From: an uncultured Prevotellaceae bacterium
Lineage (GTDB): Bacteria; Bacteroidota; Bacteroidia; Bacteroidales; Bacteroidaceae
DNA: 64,000 bases
Direction of reading: 5' to 3'
Assembly (NCBI GenBank): GCA_900316445.1
Contig: ONCZ01000004.1
Location: forward strand, 17,452-81,451
This document shows positions 26,216 through 35,155 of the stretch, in pieces. The position numbers and the translations under genes were made by a program. Each line of letters opens with the position of its first letter. Position 1 is the stretch's first letter. Under the pieces are notes generated by a model. The model was given only the letters and a program-made list of their open reading frames with translations. It ran no database searches and had not been told where the DNA came from.

Positions 26216-27205
26216 ATGGAGATAATTCGCAACATAGAAAAGACGAGAATGGTGGTAAAATGCGCTGCCACCATCGGTGTGTTTGATGGTGTCCATGCTG
26301 GGCATCGGCAGGTGATCAAACATCTGGTTGCTACCGCCAGATTCCCTCATCTGGCATCGATGGTCATCACTTTTGACCGCCAGCCCCGCCAACTGTTCGA
26401 TCCTGAGTTCCGCCCTCAGTTGCTGACGACGCAAGAGGAAAAAGAACGGGAAATTGAGCGGTTGGGTGTTGATTTCTTAGTGGTGTTGCCTTTCACCAAA
26501 GAGATGGCGCAACTCTCTGCCCGTGACTTTATGGCGCAGATTCTGAAGGAGAAGCTGAACGTGAAAAGTCTCCAGATAGGCTATGACAACCGTTTCGGAC
26601 GTGACAGAACTGAGGGTTTCGATGATTATGTGCGCTATGGTCAGGAACTGGGCATCAATGTGTATCAAGGCATCAAGTTGTCGTTTCAGGATTATGATTT
26701 TGCCGTCTGCTCGTCAAACATCCGCAGTCTGCTTGCTGATGACGGTGACATAGAAACGGCTACTGTCATGTTAGAGCATCCTTACCAGCTCTCCGGCAAG
26801 GTCATGCCGGGCGAGCATATCGGCCACCAGCTGGGATTCCCCACTGCCAACCTACAGCCTGACGATCCCTTCAAACTGATTCCCGCCAGTGGTGTGTATG
26901 CAGTGTGGGCACAAGTCGCGGATCAGACCACCCCTAGCAGAAGATTGCTCCATGAAGACGCAATCGCCTACTCAGGAGGGGAAGCGTTGCCGGCGATGAT
27001 GAACATCGGCACACGGCCTACGTTCGACGGCAGGAACCGTACGCTGGAGGTGAACATCTTCGACTTCGACGGCGACCTTTATGGACAGACGGTGATCATC
27101 ACGTTTGTAGCAAGGCTACGTGAAGAACGGAAGTTCGAATCTCCCGAGGCATTGATGGCCCAACTCAAAGAAGATCAAGAACAAGCAAAAACTATACTCT
27201 TATGA
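26216..27205 (+). CDS. ribF: Bifunctional riboflavin kinase / FAD synthetase
   Basis: Product of 329 aa. The N-terminal nucleotidyltransferase (FAD synthetase) has TIGVFDGVHAGHRQVIKHL and a later CSSNIRSLL segment; the C-terminal flavokinase has GHQLGFPTANLQ, MMNIGTRPTFDG and LEVNIFDFDGDLYGQ. It converts riboflavin to FMN and FAD. About residues 236-257 (DQTTPSRR...YSGGE) form an insertion between two flavokinase strands and are encoded by a family E repeat (26921-26984). The ATG at 26216 is preferred because MEIIRNIEK matches the family opening. The stop overlaps the next gene by ATGA, so the two are translationally coupled. Confidence 0.95.
   Translation: MEIIRNIEKTRMVVKCAATIGVFDGVHAGHRQVIKHLVATARFPHLASMVITFDRQPRQLFDPEFRPQLLTTQEEKEREIERLGVDFLVVLPFTKEMAQLSARDFMAQILKEKLNVKSLQIGYDNRFGRDRTEGFDDYVRYGQELGINVYQGIKLSFQDYDFAVCSSNIRSLLADDGDIETATVMLEHPYQLSGKVMPGEHIGHQLGFPTANLQPDDPFKLIPASGVYAVWAQVADQTTPSRRLLHEDAIAYSGGEALPAMMNIGTRPTFDGRNRTLEVNIFDFDGDLYGQTVIITFVARLREERKFESPEALMAQLKEDQEQAKTILL
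26921..26984. repeat. Family E repeat inside ribF
   Basis: Outer parts GATCAGACCACCCCTAGC and CTACTCAGGAGGGGAAG match the copy in the S8 protease gene (39831-39868). The loop differs: it carries its own hairpin, GATTGC ... GCAATC. Reading frame is kept. Confidence 0.85.
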
Positions 27206-27960
27206 AAAATGCTATTATTTATACGTTTGTGTTTCTCGCCATTCAGGTGATGGCCGGCTTTATTGTTGACGGCATCTGGCGCTGGGCGTTTGGGAAAGGT
27301 GCCATGGAAGATGCCACAGGTATCATCGTTACGACGATGGTGTTTACCGTGATATCCGTAGCCGTGTTCCTGTTGGCGAAATGGTGCGAGGTGTCGAGAC
27401 ACTGGATCCGGAAGCGTCCTTGGGTGATGCTGTTCTGGTGCGCCGTCGCTGCCATCGGTGCCATCATTCCCTCCGTCTGGATTCAGGAGCACATGCCTGA
27501 ACTGCCCAATATCGCCGAAGATACATTCGACATCATCTTGAGAGACCGCTGGGGGTATGTGGCCGTAGGACTGTTGGCACCATTTGCCGAAGAATTGGTA
27601 TTTCGCGGAGCCATTCTGAAGTCACTTCTGCAATGGTGTAGCAAACCCTGGGCAGCCATTGCCATCTCGGCGCTGCTCTTTGCCGCTGCCCACATGAACC
27701 CGGCCCAACTGCCGCACGCCTTCGTAATAGGTCTTTTGTTAGGCTGGCTGTACTATCGCACGGACAGCATCATACCAGGAATGGTGTATCACTGGGTGAA
27801 CAACTCGGTGGCCTACGTAATGTATAACCTCTATCCCAACGCCGACCTCAAGCTGACTGATCTTTTCGGTTCAGAGAGAATGTCGCTGATGGCTGTGGGA
27901 TTTTCGCTCTGCATCTTCCTGCCTGCGTTGTTCCAGCTGAGTTTGAGGCTGAAGAAATGA
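27202..27960 (+). CDS. CPBP-family intramembrane protease (CAAX/Abi type)
   Basis: Product of 252 aa with about seven hydrophobic helices. The family signature is complete: EELVFRGAILKSLL (Glu-Glu-x3-Arg), AAHMNPAQLPHAFVIGLLLG with the first His, and PGMVYHWVNNSVAY with the second His/Asn. CPBP proteins are glutamic/metal-dependent membrane proteases involved in prenyl-protein processing, bacteriocin self-immunity or envelope stress; the substrate here is unknown. It overlaps ribF by 4 bp (ATGA). A TCCGG repeat and a hairpin terminator follow. Confidence 0.9.
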   Translation: MKNAIIYTFVFLAIQVMAGFIVDGIWRWAFGKGAMEDATGIIVTTMVFTVISVAVFLLAKWCEVSRHWIRKRPWVMLFWCAVAAIGAIIPSVWIQEHMPELPNIAEDTFDIILRDRWGYVAVGLLAPFAEELVFRGAILKSLLQWCSKPWAAIAISALLFAAAHMNPAQLPHAFVIGLLLGWLYYRTDSIIPGMVYHWVNNSVAYVMYNLYPNADLKLTDLFGSERMSLMAVGFSLCIFLPALFQLSLRLKK

Positions 27961-27968
27961 GCCTGAGA

Positions 27969-28029
27969 AACCGGATTCCCCGGAAGTTCCGGAGGAGCCG
28001 GAGGTTCTGGAGGAGCCGGAACATCCGAT
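27969..28029. repeat. Family A TCCGG repeat after the CPBP gene
   Basis: About six 9-bp units: CCGGATTCC, CCGGAAGTT, CCGGAGGAG, CCGGAGGTT, CTGGAGGAG, CCGGAACAT. Here the unit sits on the strand opposite to the 7932-7990 copy. Confidence 0.85.
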
Positions 28030-28036
28030 AAAAAGC

Positions 28037-28074
28037 GAAGTGGGCTGCGACCTCTCGGTGCAGCCCATAACTTC
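28037..28074. terminator. Hairpin terminator of the ribF operon
   Basis: TGGGCTGC (28041-28048) and GCAGCCCA (28060-28067) with outer GAAGT/ACTTC pairing and a following ATTT. Convergent genes lie on both sides. Confidence 0.75.
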
Positions 28075-28148
28075 ATTTAGTACTTAATAAATTTGAGAGA
28101 ATCGAAACTTCACAGTTTCATTATAAATATAGAAAGCATAGAAAAAAA

Positions 28149-28634
28149 TTATTCCAAATAGGTAGTCTTCTCCTTGGCCGGAACCTGAGGCACCTGGATG
28201 GTGTCGCTGACGTTCTCCGCCTGTATCGTGGTCAACACGTTAACCGTATCTGCCAGTTCCTGTTGTGCCTTCACATATGCACCCTTCGGATCTTCCCAAA
28301 TATCCCACGGCGCCTGGGCAGCGTTACCCAGCGTCAGGATGATGGCCACGATGGCGGCGGCCTTGAACAGAGGCATCAGACGATTCCTCAGCGAGACGGT
28401 CTTAGCCACAGGGGCTTCGCCGATCTGCTCGAGGATACGGGCATCGAAGTCTTCGCCCAGCGGTTCCTCTTTCTGCATTTCGCAGACGAAGAGTGCCTGG
28501 TATTTCCGAATCTCCTCCGGAACCTCCGGCATATCAGGCTGGCTGAAGAACGTACGAAGGATCGACTCCTCCTGAAGGGTGGTCTCACCCTCCCAGTAAC
28601 GCTCTAATAGCTGTTCGATGTACTTATAGTCCAT
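28149..28634 (-). CDS. Probable anti-sigma factor, single-TM protein
   Basis: Product of 161 aa. The cytoplasmic N terminus (MDYKYIEQLLERYWEGETTL, then EEIRKYQALF) resembles the helical sigma-binding region seen in small Bacteroidales anti-sigma proteins. One transmembrane helix follows at about residues 89-105 (LFKAAAIVAIILTLGNA), with a short periplasmic tail. The ATG overlaps the end of the upstream ECF sigma gene by 11 bp, the usual arrangement for a sigma/anti-sigma pair. Sequence alone does not prove the function; the call rests on topology and context. Confidence 0.7.
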   Translation of the reverse strand: MDYKYIEQLLERYWEGETTLQEESILRTFFSQPDMPEVPEEIRKYQALFVCEMQKEEPLGEDFDARILEQIGEAPVAKTVSLRNRLMPLFKAAAIVAIILTLGNAAQAPWDIWEDPKGAYVKAQQELADTVNVLTTIQAENVSDTIQVPQVPAKEKTTYLE

Positions 28635-29139
28635 AATTCTCTGCCTTTATAAATTGTTGCTTGATCAGCTGTCGTGCCCTGAAGATATTGATTTTCACCT
28701 GTTCCTCTGTGACACTCAGGATCTTCGCTATTTCCTTATAACTCTTGCCCTCGAACTCCCGGAGCTGCATGCAACTGCGTTGTTTCTCGGGTAAGTTGTC
28801 GATGAGCTGCCTGACAAGTGCGATGCGATCGCGCTGCATGGCCTGCTCTTCGGGATTGGATGAATAACTGTGGTCGGCTGCGTCGTTCCCCTCTTCCAGA
28901 CTTGGATTCTGGTTTTCCGCTTTCCTCGTCTTGTCAACAGCGATATTCCGGCAGATGGTGAGACAGAAGGCTTCGATGGAGTCTAACTCCTCCCAATGGT
29001 CTCGCCTGTTCCAGACCTTGATCATCGTCTCCTGAACCACGTCCTCCGCCTCCGCCGGATTGAGAGTGATGCGGAGTGCGAGCCGGTAAAGCTCATTTTT
29101 CAGCGGAAGGATATCGTTCCGGAAACTGATCTTTTTCAT
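28624..29139 (-). CDS. ECF RNA polymerase sigma factor
   Basis: Product of 171 aa, standard ECF length. Region 2 reads YRLALRITLNPAEAEDVVQE with TMIKVWNRRDHW; region 4 reads EFEGKSYKEIAKILSVTEEQ with VKINIFRARQLIKQ, the helix-turn-helix that reads the -35 region. It should direct RNA polymerase to a small regulon, probably under control of the single-TM protein encoded immediately downstream. The regulon and signal are unknown. A family B inverted repeat lies just upstream of its start. Confidence 0.93.
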   Translation of the reverse strand: MKKISFRNDILPLKNELYRLALRITLNPAEAEDVVQETMIKVWNRRDHWEELDSIEAFCLTICRNIAVDKTRKAENQNPSLEEGNDAADHSYSSNPEEQAMQRDRIALVRQLIDNLPEKQRSCMQLREFEGKSYKEIAKILSVTEEQVKINIFRARQLIKQQFIKAENYGL

Positions 29140-29200
29140 CCTCTCTAATTTAAATGACGATTGGGAAACGGAAAAGTTACAAAGATTGGATTATTTTTTT

Positions 29201-29293
29201 CACTAAGGACACGAAGGACACAAAATCTATACGATTCCATTCGAAACTGAATCATTCTGCTTATCTCTTTTCGTGTCCTTAGTGTCCTTAGTG
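29201..29293. repeat. Family B inverted repeat between sigma gene and argB
   Basis: 29201-29224 (CACTAAGGACACGAAGGAC...) faces an inverted counterpart at 29271-29293. It ends 3 bp before the argB stop codon, so it can form the 3' hairpin of that message. Confidence 0.88.
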
Positions 29294-29295
29294 AA

Positions 29296-30108
29296 TTACT
29301 TAATCGTCGTGCCGGACTGTCCGTCGAGAGCGGTGGCAAGCGTGATGATGACACGGGAGACACCGGCATCGATGGCGGCGAGGGCATTCTCTATCTTCGG
29401 TAACATACCACCGCTGATGGTACCGTCGGCTTTATATTTAATAAAGTCCGCGCGCGTAATAGAAGGAATGACAGAGTCGTCATCGTCAGGATTGCGGAGC
29501 ACACCTTTCTTCTCAAAACTGAAGATCAGCGTCACATCATAGTACGGAGCAAGTGCTTTAGCAGTCTCACTGGCAATGGTGTCGGCATTGGTGTTGAGGA
29601 TATTTCCCTGCCCGTCGTGAGTCAGAGGAGCCATCACCGGGGTAACCCCTTCCTCGATGAGCCGGCTGAGCATATTGCCGTCAGCGCGATCAACGTCGCC
29701 CACGAAACCAAAGTCGATGGGAGCGGATGTTCCAGGATTGCCGGATGATCCGGAGTTTACAGGGACGGGGGGACGCTTATGGCTACGGATGACATCCATA
29801 TCGGCACCCGTCAGTCCCAGGGAATTCACACCGTTGGCCTGAAGACGAGCCACGAGGTTCTTGTTCACCAGTCCGCCATAGACCATCGTCACCACACTGA
29901 GCATGTCGGCATCGGTGATACGACGGCCACCCACCATCTTCGACTCGATGCCGAGGGTTTCTGCCACCTTTGTGGCCTTTCGTCCGCCACCATGCACCAG
30001 AACTTTTCGGCCTTCAATGGCGCTGAAGTCCTTCAGCAGCTGTGAGAGCTGGACCTCATCTTCCACAACAGCCCCACCCACTTTCACTATAGTCAATTTC
30101 TCTTTCAT
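29296..30108 (-). CDS. argB: Acetylglutamate kinase
   Basis: Product of 270 aa from the ATG at 30106-30108 (MKEKLTIVKVGGAVVEDEVQ); an upstream TTG is rejected. VKVGGAV and VHGGGRKATKVAE are the ATP- and substrate-binding loops of the amino-acid kinase family; ARLQANGVNSLGLTGADM and GMLPKIENALAAIDAGV are ArgB hallmarks. It phosphorylates N-acetylglutamate in arginine biosynthesis. Residues about 121-133 (PVNSGSSGNPGTSA) are an insertion coded by a TCCGG repeat (29730-29757), apparently tolerated in a surface loop. The neighbouring upstream gene makes arginine decarboxylase, linking arginine supply and use. Confidence 0.93.
   Translation of the reverse strand: MKEKLTIVKVGGAVVEDEVQLSQLLKDFSAIEGRKVLVHGGGRKATKVAETLGIESKMVGGRRITDADMLSVVTMVYGGLVNKNLVARLQANGVNSLGLTGADMDVIRSHKRPPVPVNSGSSGNPGTSAPIDFGFVGDVDRADGNMLSRLIEEGVTPVMAPLTHDGQGNILNTNADTIASETAKALAPYYDVTLIFSFEKKGVLRNPDDDDSVIPSITRADFIKYKADGTISGGMLPKIENALAAIDAGVSRVIITLATALDGQSGTTIK
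29730..29757. repeat. Family A repeat inside argB
   Basis: Three 9-bp units (TTCCAGGATT, GCCGGATGA, TCCGGAGTT) coding Ser-Gly-Ser-Ser-Gly-Asn-Pro-Gly in-frame. Confidence 0.8.
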
Positions 30109-30122
30109 GATCAACAATTATT

Positions 30123-30197
30123 CACTAAGGACACTAAGGACACGAAATATAAATCCAAATGATCTTCCATTTTTTTGTGTCCTTCGTGTCCTTAGTG
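30123..30197. repeat. Family B inverted repeat between argB and speA
   Basis: Arms 30123-30146 and 30174-30197 (CACTAAGGACAC type) with about 27 bp between. Probable 3' hairpin of the speA message. Confidence 0.88.
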
Positions 30198-30202
30198 GAT
30201 TA

Positions 30203-32095
30203 TTATTCTAAATAGGTGTATCCGTAGAGGCCGGAGCGGTAGTTCGACAGGAACTCCTTGCCCTCTTCGAGTGAGATCTTGCCCTGCTTCACACTCTTGG
30301 CCACCCAGACCTCCAGCTGACGGACGAGTTTCTTGGGATTATACTGCACGTATTCGAGCACTTCCTCCACCGTCTCACCGTCGATGATCTGGTCGATATG
30401 ATAGGTGCCGTCTTTCTCAGAGATATGTACGGCGTTCGTATCCCCAAAGAGGTTGTGCATATCACCGAGAATCTCCTGATAAGCACCCACGAGGAACACA
30501 CCCAGATAATAGGGCTCGTTCTTCTTCAGCGGATGTACGGGCAGCGAGTGGGTGTTATGCAGATTAGTTGTAAAATTGGCAATCTTTCCGTCCGAGTCGC
30601 AGGTAATATCCTGGATGGTGGCGTTGCGTGTGGGACGCTCGTCCAGTCGCTGGATAGGCATAATCGGGAAGACCTGGTCGATGGCCCACGAGTCGCTGAG
30701 ACTCTGGAAGAGCGAGAAGTTACAGAAATACTTGTCTGCCAACAATTTGTCGATCTTCATCAATTCCTCCGGGATATGCTTCAGGCTCTTAGCGAGGGCG
30801 TGGATCTCGTGACACACACTCCAATACATCGCCTCCACCTCAGCACGTGTCTTCAGGTCGACGATACCGTGCGAGAACAAGTCAAGCACCTCCTCCCGGA
30901 TCTGTTCGGCATCGTGCCAGTCCTCCAGCACGTTACGGGGAGAAAGGTTATCCCAGATCTCATAGAGATCCTTCACCAACTGGTGGGAGTTCTCATCGGG
31001 CTCAAACTCCTCCGGCATCTCAGGCAGTGAAGCCGTCTCCAGCACGTCAATAACGAGCACGGAGTGATGAGCTGCCAGCGAACGGCCGCTCTCGGTGATG
31101 ATATTCGGGTGCGGCAGATCGTTCTTGTTCGCTGCATCGACGAAGGTGTAGATACAGTCGTTGACATATTCCTGGATGGAGTAGTTGACTGACGATTCAC
31201 TCGATGGGGAACGGGTACCGTCATAATCGACGCCCAAGCCACCGCCGCAATCGACAAAGTCAACATTATATCCCATCTTATGCAGTTGGATATAGAACTG
31301 CGAGGCCTCACGGAGGGCGGTCTGGATACGACGGATCTTCGTGATCTGCGATCCTATATGGAAATGAATCAGTCTGAGACAGTCGCGCATATCTTTCTTA
31401 TCCAGCAACTCCAGTGCTTCCAACAGTTCTGCACTCGTCAGACCAAACTTCGAGGCATCGCCGCCGCTCTCCTCCCATTTGCCGGAGCCAGAGGAAGCGA
31501 GTTTAATGCGGATACCGATATTCGGACGGATATTCATCTTCTTAGCCTCACGGGCGATGATCTCCAGTTCATTCATCTTCTCCACGACGATGAAGATCTG
31601 CTTGCCCATCTTCTGGGCCAACAGTGCCAACTCGATATAGCTCTGGTCCTTATAGCCGTTGCAGACGATGATCGAGTCACTCTGACACTGCATGGCGATG
31701 ACAGCATGCAACTCAGGCTTCGAACCGGCCTCCAGTCCGAGATTGAACTTCCGCCCATGAGAGATAATCTCCTCGACAACGGGCTGCATCTGGTTCACCT
31801 TGATGGGATAGACCACATAGTTCTCGCCTTTGTAGTCGTATTCCTCCGAGGCTTTCTTGAAACAGCTCCACGTCTTCTCAATCCGGTTGTCAAGGATATC
31901 GGGGAAACGGAGCAGCACAGGCGGCGTGACATCACGCAGCGCCAGTTCGTCCATCACCTCACGCAGATCGATCTGCGTACCGTTTTTGCAGGGTGTGACA
32001 TAGACGTCGCCCTTCTCGTTGATGCCGAAATAGGAGGTGCCCCAACCGTTGATGTTGTAGAGCTCCTTCGAGTCATCGATGGTCCATTTCTTCAT
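30203..32095 (-). CDS. speA: Biosynthetic arginine decarboxylase
   Basis: Product of 630 aa, the usual SpeA length. The PLP lysine lies in VVYPIKVNQMQPV (about residue 98); GLEAGSKPEL, DFVDCGGGLGVDYDGT (PLP phosphate loop) and SGRSLAAHHS are conserved in the fold III decarboxylases. It forms agmatine from arginine for polyamine synthesis and uses Mg2+ and PLP in the cytoplasm. Its ATG overlaps the aroK stop (ATGA), so aroK and speA are translationally coupled in the topA-aroK-speA operon. Confidence 0.95.
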   Translation of the reverse strand: MKKWTIDDSKELYNINGWGTSYFGINEKGDVYVTPCKNGTQIDLREVMDELALRDVTPPVLLRFPDILDNRIEKTWSCFKKASEEYDYKGENYVVYPIKVNQMQPVVEEIISHGRKFNLGLEAGSKPELHAVIAMQCQSDSIIVCNGYKDQSYIELALLAQKMGKQIFIVVEKMNELEIIAREAKKMNIRPNIGIRIKLASSGSGKWEESGGDASKFGLTSAELLEALELLDKKDMRDCLRLIHFHIGSQITKIRRIQTALREASQFYIQLHKMGYNVDFVDCGGGLGVDYDGTRSPSSESSVNYSIQEYVNDCIYTFVDAANKNDLPHPNIITESGRSLAAHHSVLVIDVLETASLPEMPEEFEPDENSHQLVKDLYEIWDNLSPRNVLEDWHDAEQIREEVLDLFSHGIVDLKTRAEVEAMYWSVCHEIHALAKSLKHIPEELMKIDKLLADKYFCNFSLFQSLSDSWAIDQVFPIMPIQRLDERPTRNATIQDITCDSDGKIANFTTNLHNTHSLPVHPLKKNEPYYLGVFLVGAYQEILGDMHNLFGDTNAVHISEKDGTYHIDQIIDGETVEEVLEYVQYNPKKLVRQLEVWVAKSVKQGKISLEEGKEFLSNYRSGLYGYTYLE

Positions 32096-32619
32096 AAGCC
32101 TAATAGTTCTTTTATTTTCTCGACACTGATTTTGATCTTATCATAGTTGTCCATGAGGCTGACATCGAGCGTGTAGTGGGCCTTCGTATAGAAGGGTTCA
32201 CGCTTCTCCAGCTGTTCCTTGATAAACTTCAACAACTCCTCTTTGCTCTTGCCCTTCAATAGCGGGCGCTCCACCTTGGCCATCAACAGATGCTTGTACA
32301 GCACCTCGGGCTCGGCCTTCAGATAGACCACCTGTCCCTGTTGGTTCAGATAGTCCATATTGTCGAAGAAGCAGGGTGTGCCGCCACCGCAGCTGATGAT
32401 GACATCCTCGAATTCCGCCACCTCATGGAGCATGTTATACTCGATTTGGCGGAACCCTTCCTCTCCACGCTCGGCGAAAATCTCCGATACGGTCTTCCGC
32501 ATCCGGCTCTCGATATACCAGTCGAGATCGTAGAAGATGATGCCTAACTCCTTCGAGAGTGCCTTGCCGATGGTAGTCTTGCCGGCACCCATATAGCCTA
32601 TGAGGATAATCCTGGTCAT
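32092..32619 (-). CDS. aroK: Shikimate kinase
   Basis: Product of 175 aa from the ATG at 32617-32619 (MTRIILIGYMGAGKTTIGKA); a longer start adds seven unlikely residues. The P-loop is GYMGAGKTT, the shikimate-binding Asp lies in FYDLDWYIE, GGGTPCF is the conserved Gly loop, and KVERPLLKG carries the lid arginine. It phosphorylates shikimate in aromatic amino-acid synthesis. Its start overlaps the end of topA and its stop overlaps the start of speA, each by 4 bp. Confidence 0.94.
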   Translation of the reverse strand: MTRIILIGYMGAGKTTIGKALSKELGIIFYDLDWYIESRMRKTVSEIFAERGEEGFRQIEYNMLHEVAEFEDVIISCGGGTPCFFDNMDYLNQQGQVVYLKAEPEVLYKHLLMAKVERPLLKGKSKEELLKFIKEQLEKREPFYTKAHYTLDVSLMDNYDKIKISVEKIKELLGL

Positions 32620-34928
32620 TTGTTGATGATCTTCATACAATCCTCAAGCGTCAGTTCGGCAGCCTTCTCGTGCATGTTCTTCGGCAGACGGTAGTTCTTG
32701 CCGTCGTAGGCGAGGTAAGGACCGTAACGGCCATCCAGCACTTCCAGTTTCGGATCCTCGGGGAATGTCTTCAGATGCTTGCGCTTCTCCTCCTGCTGTT
32801 TCTCCTGGATGAGTTCGATGGCCTCATCGAGTGTGATGGACATGGGATCAACGCCTTTGGGAACCGACGTATATTTGCGGTCGAAAAGGATATAAGGACC
32901 GAAACGACCAGCGCCGATGGTGACGGGCTTGCACTGATAGTCACCGATCTCACGGGGCAGCTTGAACAGTTCCAGCGCCTCTTCGAGGGTGATGGTCTCA
33001 ATGCTCTTATCCTTCGGCATCTGGGCAAACGTCGGTTTCTCATTATCATCAGCTGTACCGATCTGTACAACCGGTCCGAAACGACCGATTTTCACGAAGA
33101 CGGGCTTACCACTCTTGGGATCCTTACCCAGCACACGCTCACCGGCCTTATGCCGGTCACGGCTGTTGATGGTACGCTCCACCGTCGGTTCAAACTCCTT
33201 ATAGAACGAACGCATCATGTCCGTCCAGCGCTCGTCGCCCTCGGCAATCCTATCGAAATCCTGCTCCACCTTGGCAGTGAAGTTGTAATCCATAATCTCT
33301 GTAAAGTTCTTCATCAGAAAGTCATTGACCACAATACCGATATCGGTAGGTATCAACTTACCTTTCTCCGAACCAACCACCTCCTTACGGGTCTTCTGGT
33401 TGATTTGCTTGCCCTTCAACTGATAGACAGCATACGGACGATCCTCACCTTTCTTGTCGCCCTTCTGCACATACTCTCGCTGCTGGATGGTGCTGATGGT
33501 GGGCGCATAAGTTGACGGACGGCCGATACCCAATTCCTCCAACTTATGCACCAGACTGGCTTCAGTATAGCGCTGGGGACCGGCGATGAAACGCTCGATG
33601 GCGTTGATCTCACGGCGTGTGAGTTCCTGACCTTCGTTCATCGGAGGAAGGATATGGCCAAACTCATCCTGCTGATCTTCGTCATCGATAGACTCACGAT
33701 ACACCTTGATGAAACCGTCGAACTTCACGACCTCACCCTGGGCGATGAACTCCTCCTGACTCCTGACTCCTGTCTCCTGATTCTTGATGGCAATCGTCAC
33801 CGTCGTCTTCTCAATCTCTGCGTCAGCCATCTGACTGGCAACCGTACGTTTCCAGATCAGTTCGTACAGACGCTTCTCCTGGCCAGAACCCTCAATCTCC
33901 AAACGGTCCATATAGGTGGGGCGGATGGCCTCGTGAGCCTCCTGAGCACCCTTCGAGTTGGTGTGGTACTCACGCGTCTTGCTGTATTCCTTGCCATAAA
34001 GACGTGTTATCTCCTCCTTGCTGGCACCTAAACAGAGTTTCGAGAGGTTCACCGAGTCTGTACGCATATAGGTGATCAGTCCACTCTCATACAGGTGCTG
34101 GGCGATCATCATTGTCTGGCTGACAGTAAGGCCGAGCTTACGGGCTGCCTCCTGTTGCAGGGTTGAAGTCGTGAAAGGAGGCGCAGGTGTACGCTTGACG
34201 GGCTTCTTGACGATGCTCTCAACCGTATAATCAGAGGTCTTGCACTGCTCAAGAAATGCCATCACCTCTTCTTCCGTCTTGAAACGGCTGCCCAACTGTG
34301 CCTTTACCTCCGTAGCAGAGCCGTCGGGATTGGTGATGGCGAAGATACCGTTCACGACATAATAAATCTCACTCTTGAAATTCAGGATCTCACGCTCACG
34401 CTCCACGATAAGTCTGACAGCCACACTCTGCACACGTCCGGCAGAGAGGGCCGGCTTCACCTTACGCCACAGCACGGGTGAGACCTTGAAACCGACGATA
34501 CGGTCCAGCACGCGACGGGCCTGCTGGGCGTTCACCAGGTTCATATTCAGATGACGGGGATGTTCGATAGCGTCGAGGATGGCAGGCTTAGTGATCTCAT
34601 GGAACACAATACGGTTCGTCTTCTTGCTGTCCAGACCTAACACCTCACACAGATGCCAGGAGATGGCTTCTCCCTCACGGTCTTCATCAGATGCCAGCCA
34701 AACCTTCTCGGCCTTACGGGCTTTTTCGCGAAGGTCTGCCACCAGCTTTTCCTTCTCTTCGGGAATTTCATATTCCGGTTCGAGCGTCTTCTCATCGACA
34801 CTCAACTCTTTCTTCTTCAAGTCGCGGATGTGGCCATAGCTCGACATCACCTTGAAGTCCGTTCCGAGGAACTTCTCAATCGTCTTCGCCTTAGCCGGAG
34901 ACTCCACGATCACTAAATTCTTTTGCAT
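32616..34928 (-). CDS. topA: DNA topoisomerase I
   Basis: Product of 770 aa. The Toprim domain starts at IVESPAKAKTIEKFLG and has the acidic triad in SDEDREGEAISWHL; the nucleophilic Tyr is in LITYMRTDSVNLS (about residue 285). The C terminus has three basic repeat modules (GRFGPVVQIG, GRFGPYILFDRK, GRYGPYLAYDG) instead of zinc ribbons, common in Bacteroidetes. It relaxes negative supercoils. About residues 381-393 (NQETGVRSQEEF) are encoded by an approx. 10-bp GGAGTCA repeat at 33750-33785. A -7-like box (TACTTTTG, minus) is at 35061-35068, with a family B inverted repeat between it and the ATG. Confidence 0.96.
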   Translation of the reverse strand: MQKNLVIVESPAKAKTIEKFLGTDFKVMSSYGHIRDLKKKELSVDEKTLEPEYEIPEEKEKLVADLREKARKAEKVWLASDEDREGEAISWHLCEVLGLDSKKTNRIVFHEITKPAILDAIEHPRHLNMNLVNAQQARRVLDRIVGFKVSPVLWRKVKPALSAGRVQSVAVRLIVEREREILNFKSEIYYVVNGIFAITNPDGSATEVKAQLGSRFKTEEEVMAFLEQCKTSDYTVESIVKKPVKRTPAPPFTTSTLQQEAARKLGLTVSQTMMIAQHLYESGLITYMRTDSVNLSKLCLGASKEEITRLYGKEYSKTREYHTNSKGAQEAHEAIRPTYMDRLEIEGSGQEKRLYELIWKRTVASQMADAEIEKTTVTIAIKNQETGVRSQEEFIAQGEVVKFDGFIKVYRESIDDEDQQDEFGHILPPMNEGQELTRREINAIERFIAGPQRYTEASLVHKLEELGIGRPSTYAPTISTIQQREYVQKGDKKGEDRPYAVYQLKGKQINQKTRKEVVGSEKGKLIPTDIGIVVNDFLMKNFTEIMDYNFTAKVEQDFDRIAEGDERWTDMMRSFYKEFEPTVERTINSRDRHKAGERVLGKDPKSGKPVFVKIGRFGPVVQIGTADDNEKPTFAQMPKDKSIETITLEEALELFKLPREIGDYQCKPVTIGAGRFGPYILFDRKYTSVPKGVDPMSITLDEAIELIQEKQQEEKRKHLKTFPEDPKLEVLDGRYGPYLAYDGKNYRLPKNMHEKAAELTLEDCMKIINK
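33750..33785. repeat. Family F repeat inside topA
   Basis: Tandem CTCCTGACTC units (about 7-10 bp period). A second copy lies in the S8 protease gene (41781-41825). Reading frame is kept. Confidence 0.8.
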
Positions 34929-34962
34929 ATCTTATTACTTTTTTACCTTGATCATCCTCTTT

Positions 34963-35036
34963 CACTAAGGACACAAAGGACACTAAATTATCTTTTCTGC
35001 ATCCTTCTTTTTTCGTGTCCTTAGTGTCCTTTGTGG
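34963..35036. repeat. Family B inverted repeat upstream of topA
   Basis: Arms 34963-34987 and 35012-35036 enclose 24 bp, within the probable 5' UTR of topA; the -7-like box lies just beyond at 35061-35068. Confidence 0.88.
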
Positions 35037-35120
35037 ATCCTTATGAACTGTTTCGGGCTGCAAAAGTAAGCAAAAAACGCTATCACACCTTATATATATA
35101 GAGGATTTTTAGTTTTATTA

Positions 35121-35155
35121 ACTAATTCACCTTTTTACCTTTTCACTTTTCACAT
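35121..35155. repeat. Family G repeat at the end of the NUDIX gene
   Basis: Minus-strand text AAAAGTGAAAAGGTAAAAAGG supplies the final codons and TGA stop of the NUDIX gene. Confidence 0.75.

Noticed and set aside
28505-28535. TCCGG-like text in the anti-sigma gene as a family A copy
   Set aside because: Only two CCTCCGG words, no 9-bp array, and the surrounding protein shows no linker-like insertion.
30109-30117. TTG start three codons upstream of argB
   Set aside because: The ATG at 30108 starts the conserved first strand; the extra codons lie between the repeat and the gene.
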